Shown here in pieces: positions 8,421 to 17,777 of a DNA stretch of 64,000 bases. How positions within the stretch are numbered: position 1 is the stretch's first letter; the number at the start of each line of letters is the position of its first letter. The translations under genes were made by a program, and so were the position numbers. The stretch comes from Spirosoma agri. GTDB taxonomy: Bacteria > Bacteroidota > Bacteroidia > Cytophagales > Spirosomataceae. The notes under the pieces are model-generated. The model worked only from the letters and a program-made list of their open reading frames with translations, did no database searches and was not told where the DNA came from. The stretch lies in assembly GCF_010747415.1 (NCBI RefSeq), contig NZ_JAAGNZ010000001.1, positions 868,001 through 932,000 of the forward strand. The letters are read 5' to 3'.

Positions 8421-9167
8421 TCACTTCCGATGAATCGTTGTAGCTGCTGCCTGAGCACTGGCTAAAATGGTAATATCGGCGATGGTGACGTGAGCAGGAG
8501 CGGTTACCACATAAACAATTGTATCGGCTATATCGGTCGGTGTCAAAGGGGTGAAGCCCTTGTATACGTTGGCCGCCCGCTCGGTGTCTCCTTTAAAACG
8601 CACGACCGAAAACTCGGTTTCAACAGCCCCCGGCGCAACGTTGGTAACTTTGATGCCGTGCTGAGTGAGATCCAGTCGCATGCCCGTACTTAAGGCTTCG
8701 ACGGCCGCTTTGCTGGCGCAGTAAACGGCTCCATTAGCATATGTTTCTTTCCCCGCAATCGAGCTGATATTGATGATGTGGCCGCGTTTCCGCTCAACCA
8801 TGCCCGGTATCACTGCTTTCGACACATACAGAAGGCCCTGAACATTGCCGTCGATCATTTGGTCCCAATCGGCTGGGTCACCGTCCTGAATGGGCGACAG
8901 ACCATGTGCATTGCCGGCGCTGTTCACCAGGATGTCAATCGTTTTCCAGTCATCAGGTAAGGTGCGGATGGCGTGATCCACTTCGTCCCAGGTCCGTACG
9001 TCGAAATTGAGGGTAGTCACAGGCGTTTTTGCGCTGAGCGTTTCCTGTAGTTCGTCTAACCGTTCCTGCCGACGTCCACACAGAATGAGCCGATAGTTGA
9101 GGTCGGCAAAGGCTTCGGCGGTAGCACGGCCAATGCCAGAGGTTGCGCCGGTGATGAGAGCAATCAT
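8421..9167 (-). CDS. SDR-family NAD(P)-dependent oxidoreductase (YdfG-like, 248 aa)
   Basis: Classical short-chain dehydrogenase, cytoplasmic. Cofactor motif TGATSGIG is at residues 6-13, with 'CGRR' at 30-33 suggesting NADP preference, NSAG at 82-85, and the catalytic tetrad Asn108, Ser136, Tyr149, Lys153 (YCASK). Length is typical. The closest named relatives by sequence style are YdfG-type 3-hydroxy acid / L-allo-threonine dehydrogenases, but substrate cannot be read from sequence. The gene is monocistronic, with a promoter just upstream at 9193-9220. Confidence 0.9.
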   Translation of the reverse strand: MIALITGATSGIGRATAEAFADLNYRLILCGRRQERLDELQETLSAKTPVTTLNFDVRTWDEVDHAIRTLPDDWKTIDILVNSAGNAHGLSPIQDGDPADWDQMIDGNVQGLLYVSKAVIPGMVERKRGHIINISSIAGKETYANGAVYCASKAAVEALSTGMRLDLTQHGIKVTNVAPGAVETEFSVVRFKGDTERAANVYKGFTPLTPTDIADTIVYVVTAPAHVTIADITILASAQAAATTIHRK

Positions 9168-9192
9168 AGTAGTCGGGTTGTAAAGTATTCGA

Positions 9193-9220
9193 CAAAACTA
9201 ACAGAATCCCGTCTTATCAA
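9193..9220 (-). promoter_or_regulatory. Bacteroidota-type promoter for the SDR gene
   Basis: On the minus strand TTG (9220-9218) is followed after 17 bases by TAGTTTTG (9200-9193), matching the -33 TTG / -7 TAnnTTTG pattern, 25 bases upstream of the ATG. Confidence 0.5.
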
Positions 9221-9538
9221 TTCTTCTTAAAGCACAAAACTGAACTAAGCGCATCGATACGTGTAAACCGGATACTACGTTAGCCACAACTGGCGCAAAA
9301 ATTGTGGTGTGTATCCAGTACTTTATTTTAGTCTCATACACTAAATTGTCGTCACAAATTTGGGTAATAAGTATATTTTTAGTTACCGTTCGATTGGTTA
9401 GCAAGGAAGTCATAAACGGCTTTATCAGTTTTTTTGTTAAGCACTGAAAACCAGTAAATCACCGTTGTTCAGGGCGCGTTTGGTCATGACGTTGCCGAGC
9501 GTTAATTATGCATCAAATGAGCTAAACTCGCTTCCTCT
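9221..9538. other. Divergent intergenic region
   Basis: About 320 bases between the SDR gene (left) and the GT2 gene (right). No repeat, tRNA or convincing small gene is visible. It presumably carries the GT2 promoter. Confidence 0.4.
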
Positions 9539-10525
9539 ATGCTACCCGATTTTTCGGTGGTGATACCAACGTGTCAGCAACCGGCTCTACTTCTTACTTG
9601 CCTCGAGGCACTGGCTCAGCAGCGGCTCCCCCGCGACCAGTATGAGATCATTGTTGTGGACGATGCAAATTCGCCCGAAACGGCAACGGCTGTTGCTTTA
9701 CTAACAAAACAGATCGCCCGATCAGGTGGACCGCTTGAAATTCGCTACTTAGGCCAACCGCAGCCGAAAGGACCTGCTGCGGCCCGCAATCGGGGTTGGC
9801 GGGCCGCAAGGGGCCACGTAATCGCCTTTACCGACGACGATTGTTTGCCCGATTCCAACTGGCTCTTATCGGCACTGACGGGTTTCCAGCGTGGAGCGCA
9901 GGTCATGACGGGCCAGTTATGTTTGAGGTTCACCACGAACACAACGCCGACAAATGCCCGAACGGCTTACCTAGACATGAGTGAGTTTATTTCGGCCAAC
10001 TGTTTCTGCCGTAAATCGGCCATCGAGCGGGTAGGCGGTTTTGAAGAAGCGTTTGATCTGGCCTGGCACGAAGATAATGATTTACAATTCAAGTTCATTC
10101 AGGCGGGCATCCCCATCAGCAAGTGTCCACAGGCCATTGTGGTTCACCCGATGCGCGAAACGCCGTGGTACACCCCCTTGACAAATGAGCGGAAAAATCG
10201 CTACGATGCCCTGTTGTTCAAGCGGCATCCTGAACTGTTCCGACAGCGCATTGCCACCGACCGGAGTTTGATGCTTGAACAGTATGCCGCTGTCCTGGGG
10301 GTGATGTTTGGTGTTGCTGGTACGTTATCGGGTAGCGCCATTACCTCAACCGTCGGCTTTGGCATGTGGGGGATCGTATCCGCAAACCATATCTGGCACC
10401 GGTTGTCCGAGGAAGCCAATACGGCAAGTTTGATACAAACCGTCACAACAACACTGGCTACTCCCTTTGTGGCCGTGTATTGGCGACTGTACGGTGCCGT
10501 AAAATACCGAGTACTATACTGGTAG
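9539..10525 (+). CDS. Family 2 glycosyltransferase (328 aa), membrane-associated
   Basis: GT-A fold transferase using a nucleotide sugar. Residues 5-45 hold the N-terminal 'FSVVIPTCQQP...EIIVVDDAN' Rossmann half, TDDD at 98-101 is the metal/donor DxD motif, and 'WHEDND' around 177-182 is the acceptor-site ED motif. The C-terminal 90 residues contain two hydrophobic segments ('VLGVMFGVAGTLSGSAI' and 'TTLATPFVAVYW'), so the enzyme is probably anchored at the inner membrane. It stands alone, followed on the opposite strand by a coiled-coil gene. Sugar and acceptor unknown; may contribute to cell-envelope glycans. Confidence 0.88.
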   Translation: MLPDFSVVIPTCQQPALLLTCLEALAQQRLPRDQYEIIVVDDANSPETATAVALLTKQIARSGGPLEIRYLGQPQPKGPAAARNRGWRAARGHVIAFTDDDCLPDSNWLLSALTGFQRGAQVMTGQLCLRFTTNTTPTNARTAYLDMSEFISANCFCRKSAIERVGGFEEAFDLAWHEDNDLQFKFIQAGIPISKCPQAIVVHPMRETPWYTPLTNERKNRYDALLFKRHPELFRQRIATDRSLMLEQYAAVLGVMFGVAGTLSGSAITSTVGFGMWGIVSANHIWHRLSEEANTASLIQTVTTTLATPFVAVYWRLYGAVKYRVLYW

Positions 10526-10621
10526 CCTGGAAACTTATCACGAGCCTTGACCCATTCGCGGATTAGCCAGGCAGCGGATTAAAACTCGTAATATGTTGTA
10601 GTGGCAAAGTACTAGATTGCG

Positions 10622-11563
10622 TCAAACTTCTTCGAGGAACGTTTGCAGGGCTAAACTTTTCGTGGCCAGTGCATCCTTGAACGGACCGATCTGGTTGGCA
10701 AGCTGATTAACGACCGGGATCAGAATTTGGCGCACTTCTTCCGAAGCATCCAGCGCATTCTCGATGCGCGTCTGCGTGATTCTATCGCTGAACGCATTAT
10801 CGAAGAACGCATCGCCGATCAGATACCAGCCGGTTATGTGGACCTCCCGTCGCAGTTCGTAACCCAGATCAGCGTATTCCCGCTGGAACTGGTAGAGTGC
10901 CTGCTGTAACGCAAACGTCTGCGCCCGAACGTCGTCCAGCTTCTTCAATTTGGCATAGGATGCCAACGTCAGGCCCACCAGATCCAGATAGCCAATGTGC
11001 TGGGCATCCATGAGCATTGTGTTCGTTTTGTAAAGTTCATCGAGCGCCAGTCGGCCAGCTCTGAATGCCTGTTGCGCTTCGATGAACTGACGATCGGCCG
11101 CTTCAACGTCAGCCACGAGTTGGTCATACTGCCGACCGATACTATCCCAACGCAGCTGAATGACCGCTCGCTTCTGGGCCATCAGAGCCTCGTAATCACG
11201 ATCGACCGATGCGTAGGCGGTAAGTTTCTGGCTGTATGTCTCGATAAGCTGCCTTGTCTGCTGGAGTTCGTCAGTCGCTGTACCGTAGGCAAGTTCAAGT
11301 TGAGCGACTTCTGCTTCTTCGTTTGTCAGCTGTTCCTGCTTTCGCTGGAGAATCGTGTAGTAGATAGTACGCCAACTCAGGCCCGTTAGCTGATCGACAT
11401 CCCGTTGCTCCTGACTCAGCTGATCGGTCAGCATAGCCAGTTTCGCCAGTTGACTGGTTTGCACGGCTTCGGCGTCGGCTAAAAAACGGGTAAGTCGTTC
11501 TCGTTCATTGCGTTGGTTAACTAACGAAAGTAACTGGTGCTGTTGATTGGAGGTCCAGGCCAT
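10622..11563 (-). CDS. Coiled-coil protein of unknown function (313 aa)
   Basis: I start at ATG 11563 (MAWTSNQQ), as the 18 residues of the longer frame look non-coding. The protein lacks signal peptide and membrane segments. Residues 10-215 are mostly heptad-rich helix with many Gln, Glu, Leu and Ala ('QTSQLAKLAMLTDQLSQEQ', 'LQQTRQLIETYSQKL', 'RQFIEAQQAFRAGRLALDEL'). A C-terminal helical region contains 'GWYLIGDAFFDNAFSD'. It could be a scaffold or structural cytoplasmic protein. It sits between the GT2 gene and the divergent eboDEF operon, sharing the 11564-11783 gap with eboD. No family recognised. Confidence 0.75.
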   Translation of the reverse strand: MAWTSNQQHQLLSLVNQRNERERLTRFLADAEAVQTSQLAKLAMLTDQLSQEQRDVDQLTGLSWRTIYYTILQRKQEQLTNEEAEVAQLELAYGTATDELQQTRQLIETYSQKLTAYASVDRDYEALMAQKRAVIQLRWDSIGRQYDQLVADVEAADRQFIEAQQAFRAGRLALDELYKTNTMLMDAQHIGYLDLVGLTLASYAKLKKLDDVRAQTFALQQALYQFQREYADLGYELRREVHITGWYLIGDAFFDNAFSDRITQTRIENALDASEEVRQILIPVVNQLANQIGPFKDALATKSLALQTFLEEV

Positions 11564-11723
11564 TAGGGTGTGGTGTGAATTGTCATGCAAATCAATGCGT
11601 TTCTGACATGGATACAATCAGCTTTGTATGGGTGGTCATTAGTGGCGACAAACGAGCCGGTAACTGCTGCGATCGGTCATCAGATGAATTTATGCATCAA
11701 ATGAAGATACTGTAATGCACTTT

Positions 11724-11757
11724 TTTGGGCAATACTATTGTTTATTCGGTAATTTTG
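11724..11757 (+). promoter_or_regulatory. Putative promoter of the eboDEF operon
   Basis: TTTG at 11724-11727 and TAATTTTG at 11750-11757 match the Bacteroidota -33 (TTTG) and -7 (TAnnTTTG) elements, with a 22-base spacer. The -7 element ends 26 bases before the eboD ATG. Confidence 0.5.
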
Positions 11758-11783
11758 AAATTTTACAGCCAGGGTGAATTTAT

Positions 11784-12953
11784 ATGGAGATGAGCCATTT
11801 GCAGCAGTCTTTCACGGTTCGATTTGCGTACAACGTTTTCTTTACTGAAAAACTTTTCGATACAGCTAATCCGCTCCTTGCCGATTTTTTTGTCCAACAG
11901 GCCAGCGAAACCCGAAAAAAAATACTGGTCGTGATCGACTCCGGTGTTACGGAAACGCACCCTGATCTGTTAACGACCATCAACACCTATTTTGCTCAGC
12001 ATACGGATGTTGTTGAACTGGTGCCGGACCTTCTCGTGATTCCGGGCGGTGAGGTGGCCAAGAACAACCCGGCTTTTGTCGAACAGATTGTCGATGCGGT
12101 CGATCGCTATGGCATCGACCGGCACTCGTATGTAGTGGCTATCGGGGGTGGATCCATACTCGATATGGTCGGTTATGCGGCTGCCATATCACACCGGGGC
12201 ATTCGCCACATCCGGATTCCAACAACGGTGCTGTCGCAGAATGATTCCGGAATCGGTGTAAAGAACAGCGTCAACTACCGGGGTAAGAAAAATTTTCTTG
12301 GCACGTTTGCTCCGCCCGTAGCGGTTTTCAACGACAGTGATTTTCTGCTGACCCTCGACGATCGCGACTGGCGGGCGGGGATCTCCGAAGCCGTTAAAGT
12401 AGCGCTCATCAAAGACGCCCGGTTTTTCGAGTGGATCGAAGCCAACGCCGAAGCCCTCGCTGCCCGCGACATGGCGACGATGGCGTACCTTATTCACCGC
12501 TGTGCGCAAATGCACCTTGACCACATTGCGGGGGGCGATCCGTTCGAAATGGGTTCATCTCGACCGCTTGATTTTGGCCATTGGAGCGCTCACAAACTGG
12601 AACAACTCACCAATTTTGAACTGCGGCATGGCGAAGCGGTAGCCATCGGTATTGCCCTGGACAGTCTGTACTCGCAGCAGCTCGGTTGGCTCACGGGCGT
12701 TGACACCGACCGGATACTGAAGACGTTGCGCACGCTGGGCTTTTCCCTCTATCAAGCCATGCTCGACGCCGACAAAAGCGCCGGTATCGTGAAAGGGCTG
12801 GCCGAATTCCGGGAACATCTCGGTGGTCAGCTGACCATCATGTTGCTGGAAGGGATTGGCAAAGGCGTAGAGGTTCACGAAATCGATACTGACAAAGTGC
12901 GCCAGTCGATTGCCACCTTAAAAGAACAGGAGCAATCGGCTCAACTGGTATGA
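11784..12953 (+). CDS. eboD: EboD, 3-dehydroquinate synthase-like sugar-phosphate cyclase (389 aa)
   Basis: Member of the dehydroquinate synthase / sugar-phosphate cyclase superfamily, NAD+- and metal-dependent enzymes that cyclise a C7 sugar phosphate. Visible motifs: GGGSILDMVG at 121-130 (NAD site), PTTVLSQND from 147 and 'QNDSGIGVKNSVN' at 152-164 (family QxDSSVGGKTGVN), and likely metal ligands Glu202, His266 (FGHWSAH) and His282 (HGEAVAIG). The motif differences from housekeeping AroB (Asn153 for Val, Asn161 for Thr) and the following eboE/eboF support EboD rather than AroB. First gene of the eboDEF operon; its stop overlaps the eboE start (12950-12953). The natural substrate is not settled and cannot be read from sequence. 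Confidence 0.88.
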   Translation: MEMSHLQQSFTVRFAYNVFFTEKLFDTANPLLADFFVQQASETRKKILVVIDSGVTETHPDLLTTINTYFAQHTDVVELVPDLLVIPGGEVAKNNPAFVEQIVDAVDRYGIDRHSYVVAIGGGSILDMVGYAAAISHRGIRHIRIPTTVLSQNDSGIGVKNSVNYRGKKNFLGTFAPPVAVFNDSDFLLTLDDRDWRAGISEAVKVALIKDARFFEWIEANAEALAARDMATMAYLIHRCAQMHLDHIAGGDPFEMGSSRPLDFGHWSAHKLEQLTNFELRHGEAVAIGIALDSLYSQQLGWLTGVDTDRILKTLRTLGFSLYQAMLDADKSAGIVKGLAEFREHLGGQLTIMLLEGIGKGVEVHEIDTDKVRQSIATLKEQEQSAQLV

Positions 12954-14188
12954 GGACACCACTGGGACACCTCGGTTACTGCACAAACATCCATGCGGGT
13001 GAAACGTGGACCGATCATTTTGCCGCGCTTCAGCAGGCGATTCCTGAACTGAAACAGCGGCTGTCGCCCGGTGCGCCGTTTGGCATTGGCCTGCGGCTGT
13101 CGGACGTGGCCAGTGAAGAACTGGAAATACCCGAAAATCTGGTAGTCTTTCAGCATTGGCTGGCGGCTAACGATTGCTACGTATTCACGATGAATGGTTT
13201 TCCGTTCGGAGGCTTTCACGACACAGTTGTTAAAGATCAGGTTCACGCACCCGACTGGACGACCGAAGCGCGGGTCGAATACACCAAGCGATTGTTCCGG
13301 ATCTTGTCTGTGCTGCTGCCGGTCGATGAACTGGGCAACGCCATTCAGGGCGGTGTTTCTACGTCGCCCCTATCGTATCGTCGCTGGTTCGAGTGGGAGC
13401 AACCCGCAGCCCGCGACTATATTCTTTCGCAGACGACTCAGAATGTGCTCGAAGTCGTTGCGGACCTGATTCGGCTGCGGCAGCAAACGGATCGATTGAT
13501 GCACCTTGATCTGGAACCAGAACCCGATGGCGTAATTGAAACCGCCGACGAGTTCATCACCTGGTATACCGATTACCTGTTGCCAATGGGTATCGAGCAG
13601 CTGACGTCGCAATTCGGTTTGACCGACGAAGAAGCCGAGGCCCGAATATGCGAACACGTGCGGTTGTGTTACGATGTCTGTCATTTTGCCGTTGGCTACG
13701 AGCGTCCGGCTGCCGTGCTGGACAAACTAAAGGAATTTGGTCTTCGCGTTGGTAAAATTCAGATCAGTGCGGCTTTAAAAGCTGAATTCCCTGTAGAAAC
13801 TGCGGATCGGGAGGTCGTCAAAATGGCGTTTGACCAGTTTAATGAGCCAACGTATCTGCACCAGGTTGTGGCGCGAACACAGGCAAACGAACTACGCCGA
13901 TTCCCGGATTTGCCGCAGGCACTGGCTGCGTTCAACGAAGACCATGCGGAGTGGCGGGCACATTTCCATGTTCCGCTTTTTGTGGCGGATTATGGGGTGT
14001 TGCAATCGACACAGGACGATATAGTAGAGGTGCTTCGTCTTCAGGCCGAACGGCGATTTACGAATCAGCTGGAGGTAGAAACCTACACCTGGGGTGTGTT
14101 GCCGGATGAACTGAAAGCACCACTGGTCGATTCGATTGAGCGCGAAATGAACTGGGTGATAACAAACGGAATAGAGTCGAATACATGA
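12950..14188 (+). CDS. eboE: EboE, TIM-barrel metabolite-traffic protein (412 aa)
   Basis: Belongs to the EboE family, a xylose-isomerase-like TIM barrel always found with ebo genes. The N-terminus 'GYCTNIHAGETWTDHFAAL' is the family hallmark. Downstream come 'LDLEPEPDG' (about 182-190), likely metal-binding acids, and 'RLCYDVCHFAVGYE' (about 236-249) with an Asp/His pair as in sugar-phosphate isomerase barrels. No signal peptide, so cytoplasmic. It overlaps eboD and eboF by ATGA at each end, indicating translational coupling in one operon. The biochemical reaction of EboE is not established; isomerase- or lyase-type chemistry on the EboD product is an inference. Confidence 0.9.
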   Translation: MRTPLGHLGYCTNIHAGETWTDHFAALQQAIPELKQRLSPGAPFGIGLRLSDVASEELEIPENLVVFQHWLAANDCYVFTMNGFPFGGFHDTVVKDQVHAPDWTTEARVEYTKRLFRILSVLLPVDELGNAIQGGVSTSPLSYRRWFEWEQPAARDYILSQTTQNVLEVVADLIRLRQQTDRLMHLDLEPEPDGVIETADEFITWYTDYLLPMGIEQLTSQFGLTDEEAEARICEHVRLCYDVCHFAVGYERPAAVLDKLKEFGLRVGKIQISAALKAEFPVETADREVVKMAFDQFNEPTYLHQVVARTQANELRRFPDLPQALAAFNEDHAEWRAHFHVPLFVADYGVLQSTQDDIVEVLRLQAERRFTNQLEVETYTWGVLPDELKAPLVDSIEREMNWVITNGIESNT

Positions 14189-15573
14189 AAAAGACGGTAG
14201 TACTCGATGTTGTGGGGTTGTCTTACTCGCTGATTGGCGACCACACGCCCTTTTTGAAACAGTGGTTTGCCAGCAAGCATCAGGCCACCATCGATCCTAT
14301 GCTTCCGGCCCTGACAACATCGGTGCAGTCTACGTATGTAACGGGTAAATGGCCGAGTGAAACTGGTATTGTCGGCAATGGTTGGTACGACCGGACCGAT
14401 TCGGAAGTGAAATTCTGGAAACAGTCGAATAAACTCGTCGCGGGCGAAAAAATTTGGGAACGGGCCAAAAAGCTTGATCCTTCGTTCACCGTTTCGAAAA
14501 TGTTCTGGTGGTACAACATGTACTCATCCGCCGACTATTCAGCAACGCCCCGCCCACAGTACCCATCCGACGGGATGAAACTTCCCGATTGCTACACCCA
14601 GCCTGGCGATCTGCGCGACAGGCTTCAGAAGGAACTTGGCACGTTTCCGCTCTTTCAGTTCTGGGGACCCGCAACGACCATAAAAAGTAGCCGTTGGATT
14701 GCCGACGCATCGATGCTGGTCGATAAATGGCATGACCCGACCCTCACGCTAATTTACCTGCCCCATCTGGATTATTGTTTGCAGAAATTCGGCCAGGATT
14801 TCGCAAAAATCGGTACTGACCTTCGCGAGATCGACGACGTCTGCCGCGATCTGATTCAGTATTATGAGCAGCAGAATGCCGAGGTCATCGTGTTGTCGGA
14901 ATATGGGATAACCAACGTCAGCAAGCCAATTCACATCAACCGGATTCTGCGGGAAGCCGGTATGATTCGCTATCGGGAAGAGCGCGGTCTGGAAATGTTC
15001 GATGGGGGCGCATCACCCGCCTTTGCCACACCCGATCACCAGATTGCTCACGTGTACATCAACGACCCCACGGTTTTTGATGACGTACGATCACTGCTCG
15101 AACAGACGCCGGGGATTGAACTGGTATTGGATAAAGAACAACAGAAAGACTACCACATTGATCACGAACGCTCCGGCGACCTTGTCGTCGTGGCTGATGC
15201 CGATAGCTGGTTCACCTATTATTACTGGCTCGATGATGCCCGTGCCCCGGATTATGCCCGGTTAGTGGCCATTCACCAGAAGCCCGGCTATGACCCCGTC
15301 GAAATGTTTATGGACCAGACGAATCCGCTCATTAAACTCAAGGCGGGGTATAAGTTAGGGCGTAAGTTGCTGGGTTTCCGCTACCTCATGAACGTCATTT
15401 CGCTCGACGCGACGCTTGTCAAAGGATCGCACGGACGCATTGATACGGCGCGGGAGCATCATCCGGTATTCGTGAGTAGTCGTAACGTAGGTAACGCCTT
15501 ATCGGCAGTTGACGTTTATGATCAGATTTGGACTGCGATGACCACGGGAGTGTCTGAAAAACAGACGATTTAA
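14185..15573 (+). CDS. eboF: EboF, alkaline phosphatase-superfamily hydrolase (462 aa)
   Basis: Resembles type I phosphodiesterase / nucleotide pyrophosphatase proteins of the alkaline phosphatase superfamily and takes the EboF position directly after eboE (ATGA overlap at 14185-14188). Asp8 in 'VVLDVVGL' and the Thr44-Thr45-Ser46 cluster in 'PALTTSVQSTYVTGKWP' fit the metal-binding Asp and catalytic Thr/Ser of the superfamily, while 'HLDYCLQKFG' (about 193), 'SEYGI' and 'GSHGR' (near 419) supply further metal ligands. No signal peptide. A phosphatase or diesterase step removing phosphate from the pathway intermediate is plausible but inferred. Last gene of the eboDEF operon; 39 bases separate it from the next gene. 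Confidence 0.87.
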   Translation: MKKTVVLDVVGLSYSLIGDHTPFLKQWFASKHQATIDPMLPALTTSVQSTYVTGKWPSETGIVGNGWYDRTDSEVKFWKQSNKLVAGEKIWERAKKLDPSFTVSKMFWWYNMYSSADYSATPRPQYPSDGMKLPDCYTQPGDLRDRLQKELGTFPLFQFWGPATTIKSSRWIADASMLVDKWHDPTLTLIYLPHLDYCLQKFGQDFAKIGTDLREIDDVCRDLIQYYEQQNAEVIVLSEYGITNVSKPIHINRILREAGMIRYREERGLEMFDGGASPAFATPDHQIAHVYINDPTVFDDVRSLLEQTPGIELVLDKEQQKDYHIDHERSGDLVVVADADSWFTYYYWLDDARAPDYARLVAIHQKPGYDPVEMFMDQTNPLIKLKAGYKLGRKLLGFRYLMNVISLDATLVKGSHGRIDTAREHHPVFVSSRNVGNALSAVDVYDQIWTAMTTGVSEKQTI

Positions 15574-15612
15574 CTTCTTGGTTATTCAGCCGAAAGGATG
15601 TAATTTAACTTC

Positions 15613-16170
15613 ATGAAAGCCCTCGTCGTTGTTTTTCTGCTTGCTTCGGCCTGTGCGTCGAACCGGCTGCCGAAGGTGAATGCCCCGGCTGACGGCGCTG
15701 AATATTACTTGCCTAATCAGCCAACGCATGCCCTTCAGTCGCGGATTCTACCAGACCCGCACGGTGGGCTTGGCCATTCTCAGGACCCCGATATTCGCGT
15801 AACCGACATTCGGCTGACGGCCACCTATACGGTCGTTTACCTCACATATGGTAAAGACAAAAGTGATCGCTACTTTAATTACGCCGGCACAAGTAGTATC
15901 TCATTTAATCCAAAGGCGGTTCTGGCTTCGTCGGATGGCAAACGGACGTTTGCCCTGCTGAAGACCGAAGGCATTCCTATGTCACCGCAGACGACGGAAA
16001 TCAAGAATGACGAAAAGCTGTCCTTTATTCTGTACTTTGAGCGGCTGGACAAGGGTATTGAAGCGTTCGATCTGTTTGAATGTAAGAGCGATACCGAAAA
16101 TTCATGCTTCAACGTAGCCGGAATAACGATCGAGAATCCAGCTGATTCGGGCGTACAACTACCGAAATAA
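15613..16170 (+). CDS. Putative lipoprotein (185 aa), unknown function
   Basis: The N-terminus MKALVVVFLLASACAS looks like a signal peptide with a lipobox-like ASAC, so the protein is probably lipidated at Cys14 (the -3 residue is atypical). The mature part contains beta-strand-rich segments ('VTDIRLTATYTVVYLTYG', 'DEKLSFILYFERLDKGIEAFDLFEC') of an immunoglobulin-like type, with two Cys near the C-terminus that could pair. It starts 39 bases after eboF on the same strand, so it may be cotranscribed, but I know no such protein as an ebo component. Family not recognised. Confidence 0.7.
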   Translation: MKALVVVFLLASACASNRLPKVNAPADGAEYYLPNQPTHALQSRILPDPHGGLGHSQDPDIRVTDIRLTATYTVVYLTYGKDKSDRYFNYAGTSSISFNPKAVLASSDGKRTFALLKTEGIPMSPQTTEIKNDEKLSFILYFERLDKGIEAFDLFECKSDTENSCFNVAGITIENPADSGVQLPK

Positions 16171-16253
16171 TCAATTTTTTGCCGGTCAACAGCATACTGA
16201 CGGTCCACCGCCGGACGTTAGCACTGTATTGCTGTAGTCCTGTTCCCCGTAGT

Positions 16254-16763
16254 ATGTCGTTTTTTGCTTTTTTCCAGCGCCGTTTATGTACCCCATTTGT
16301 TGCTGCTGCCTGCTTGCTCATAAGTCTGGTTACGCTCGCTCAGGTCACCCTGAAATACCGGGTCCTGAATGGCTACTTTCTAAGCAGTGAGGCTCCTGTC
16401 AATAAAGGAAAACCGACGTTGTTTGTGTTTGAACAGGCCGATACATTCGCTGATGTTTTCAAGCCAGCCACGACAATGAGCAGACGGCCCGATATGCCGA
16501 ATTTCAACAAAGAAATGGTTGTTGGTATTACGCTCCCCGCCACAAATAAGCCGCCTAAATTATCGATTAGCCGCGTGTTTGTGCAGGACTCTGTCATGAC
16601 CGTTCGCTACATCCGTATAGCCGATACGACCCTGACCAAAACGCCCCAATCGTTTACATCCCAGCCTATGCTGCTGGTGGCTATACCCGCACAGGTTGTA
16701 TTGAGTACCCGACTCATCGAGAACGGAAAAGTTGTATTAACACTTAAGAAACGGAACGACTAA
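16254..16763 (+). CDS. Exported protein of unknown function (169 aa)
   Basis: I start at the ATG at 16254, which gives MSFFAFFQRRLCTPFVAAACLLISLVTLAQ, a signal peptide cleaved after LAQ; the longer frame from 16179 adds residues without merit. The mature part, about 140 residues, has regular strands ('TLKYRVLNGYFLSSE', 'TLFVFEQADTFADVF', 'MLLVAIPAQVVLSTRLIENGKVVLTLK'), suggesting a small periplasmic beta-sandwich like the 'protease complex inhibitor'-type domains seen in Bacteroidota exported proteins; that comparison is weak. Same strand and 83 bases after the preceding lipoprotein gene. Confidence 0.68.
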   Translation: MSFFAFFQRRLCTPFVAAACLLISLVTLAQVTLKYRVLNGYFLSSEAPVNKGKPTLFVFEQADTFADVFKPATTMSRRPDMPNFNKEMVVGITLPATNKPPKLSISRVFVQDSVMTVRYIRIADTTLTKTPQSFTSQPMLLVAIPAQVVLSTRLIENGKVVLTLKKRND

Positions 16764-17777
16764 CCCAGTCGGCGAAAATAGTGCCTTTGGTTTGGGCGAT
16801 AGGACAACCAATTGTTCGTTGACTGACAGACTGAAATACAGCCGCGCACAGTTTACATGAATGCGTTCTTTTGCAGGCTTTTTTACCGGAAACAATCTTA
16901 TTGAAGAAGATTATTGGTCGCACCTCCCGGACTGATGACGCGCAGTGGTATAGCACTGATGACGACCACAATTATCGTCGAATACACGTAAGTTTTCATA
17001 CGAATGAAAAGCGGCCTTTCTAACTTGATAAGCCAACGATGAGCGCGTTACGGACTAACCAATATTATTGGTTTACGGGACTGAATTTAGGTATGAATGA
17101 CAAGGAAAGTTGGGCGATAAAAGTAGATACAGTAACTGAAAAGAATAGTGGTTAAGGGGTACATGTCAAACCGTTACGCGAAAATCAGGTGCATGTTGTT
17201 ACATGATAAACATGTAGAAGCAGGCAACGGTTTAGTCACTACGTAGTCAGCAAGGATTTGTTTAAAATAGATTACTGGCAGTAACACAACTATGAAGGAC
17301 ACAATCCATAAGTCAATAAACTTGGCTCATCACGAATCAAGTAAAAACAAGTTCTCTTAATTTGTGAAACTTATATCTTAGTATACCAAATAAGGTATAT
17401 TAATTCCAATATTTTAACAAAATAAAAAATCTGATACAGCTAAATAGGTTTGGTATTCTTTTTGAGTGAGTAATTGATAAATTAAATGGTTATTTTTTGT
17501 AAATTGGTTGCAAGCTTGTCGAGCAAGAACAGAGAGAAATGAGTCAATAATTTTGCTGAACGACAGGTCGACGCGTTCGAAAATACCGTTCGCGAAATAT
17601 AGACGATTATTTCTAAAGTCAATTTTGAATAATTGATTCACCGTAATAGTTTAAACCGCCATTAGTCAACGTATACGTCTTTAATGTGTCGATATACTGT
17701 ATAACAACTACTATTGAGTCTTACTGAAAATACAATTGTCAGTGCTACTGACTTAGTCTATTCATACCATTAACCAA
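16764..17777. other. AT-rich, gene-poor kilobase
   Basis: One kilobase with falling GC toward its centre (17300-17720). I find no tRNA, no transposase and no strong terminator. Small imperfect palindromes occur, for example TATACC..GGTATA near 17380-17398. The only noticeable frame is a minus-strand 75-codon one at 17414-17641 (described separately). The stretch may be a decayed insertion or a long regulatory region of the GT4 gene. Confidence 0.4.
17414..17641 (-). CDS. Possible small gene or remnant (75 aa)
   Basis: ATG-initiated frame 'MNQLFKIDFRNNRLYFANGIFERV...' ending in 'YQLLTQKEYQTYLAVSDFLFC'. The end loosely resembles the 'LTxREYEVL' opening of LuxR-type helix-turn-helix domains, cut short by a stop. 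It is AT-rich like its surroundings and unlike the chromosome. It may be a gene remnant or chance; low confidence. Confidence 0.22.
   Translation of the reverse strand: MNQLFKIDFRNNRLYFANGIFERVDLSFSKIIDSFLSVLARQACNQFTKNNHLIYQLLTQKEYQTYLAVSDFLFC

Noticed and set aside
11784..12953. Housekeeping AroB as an alternative call for EboD
   Set aside because: The QNDSGIGVKNSVN motif departs from AroB and the gene overlaps eboE-eboF.
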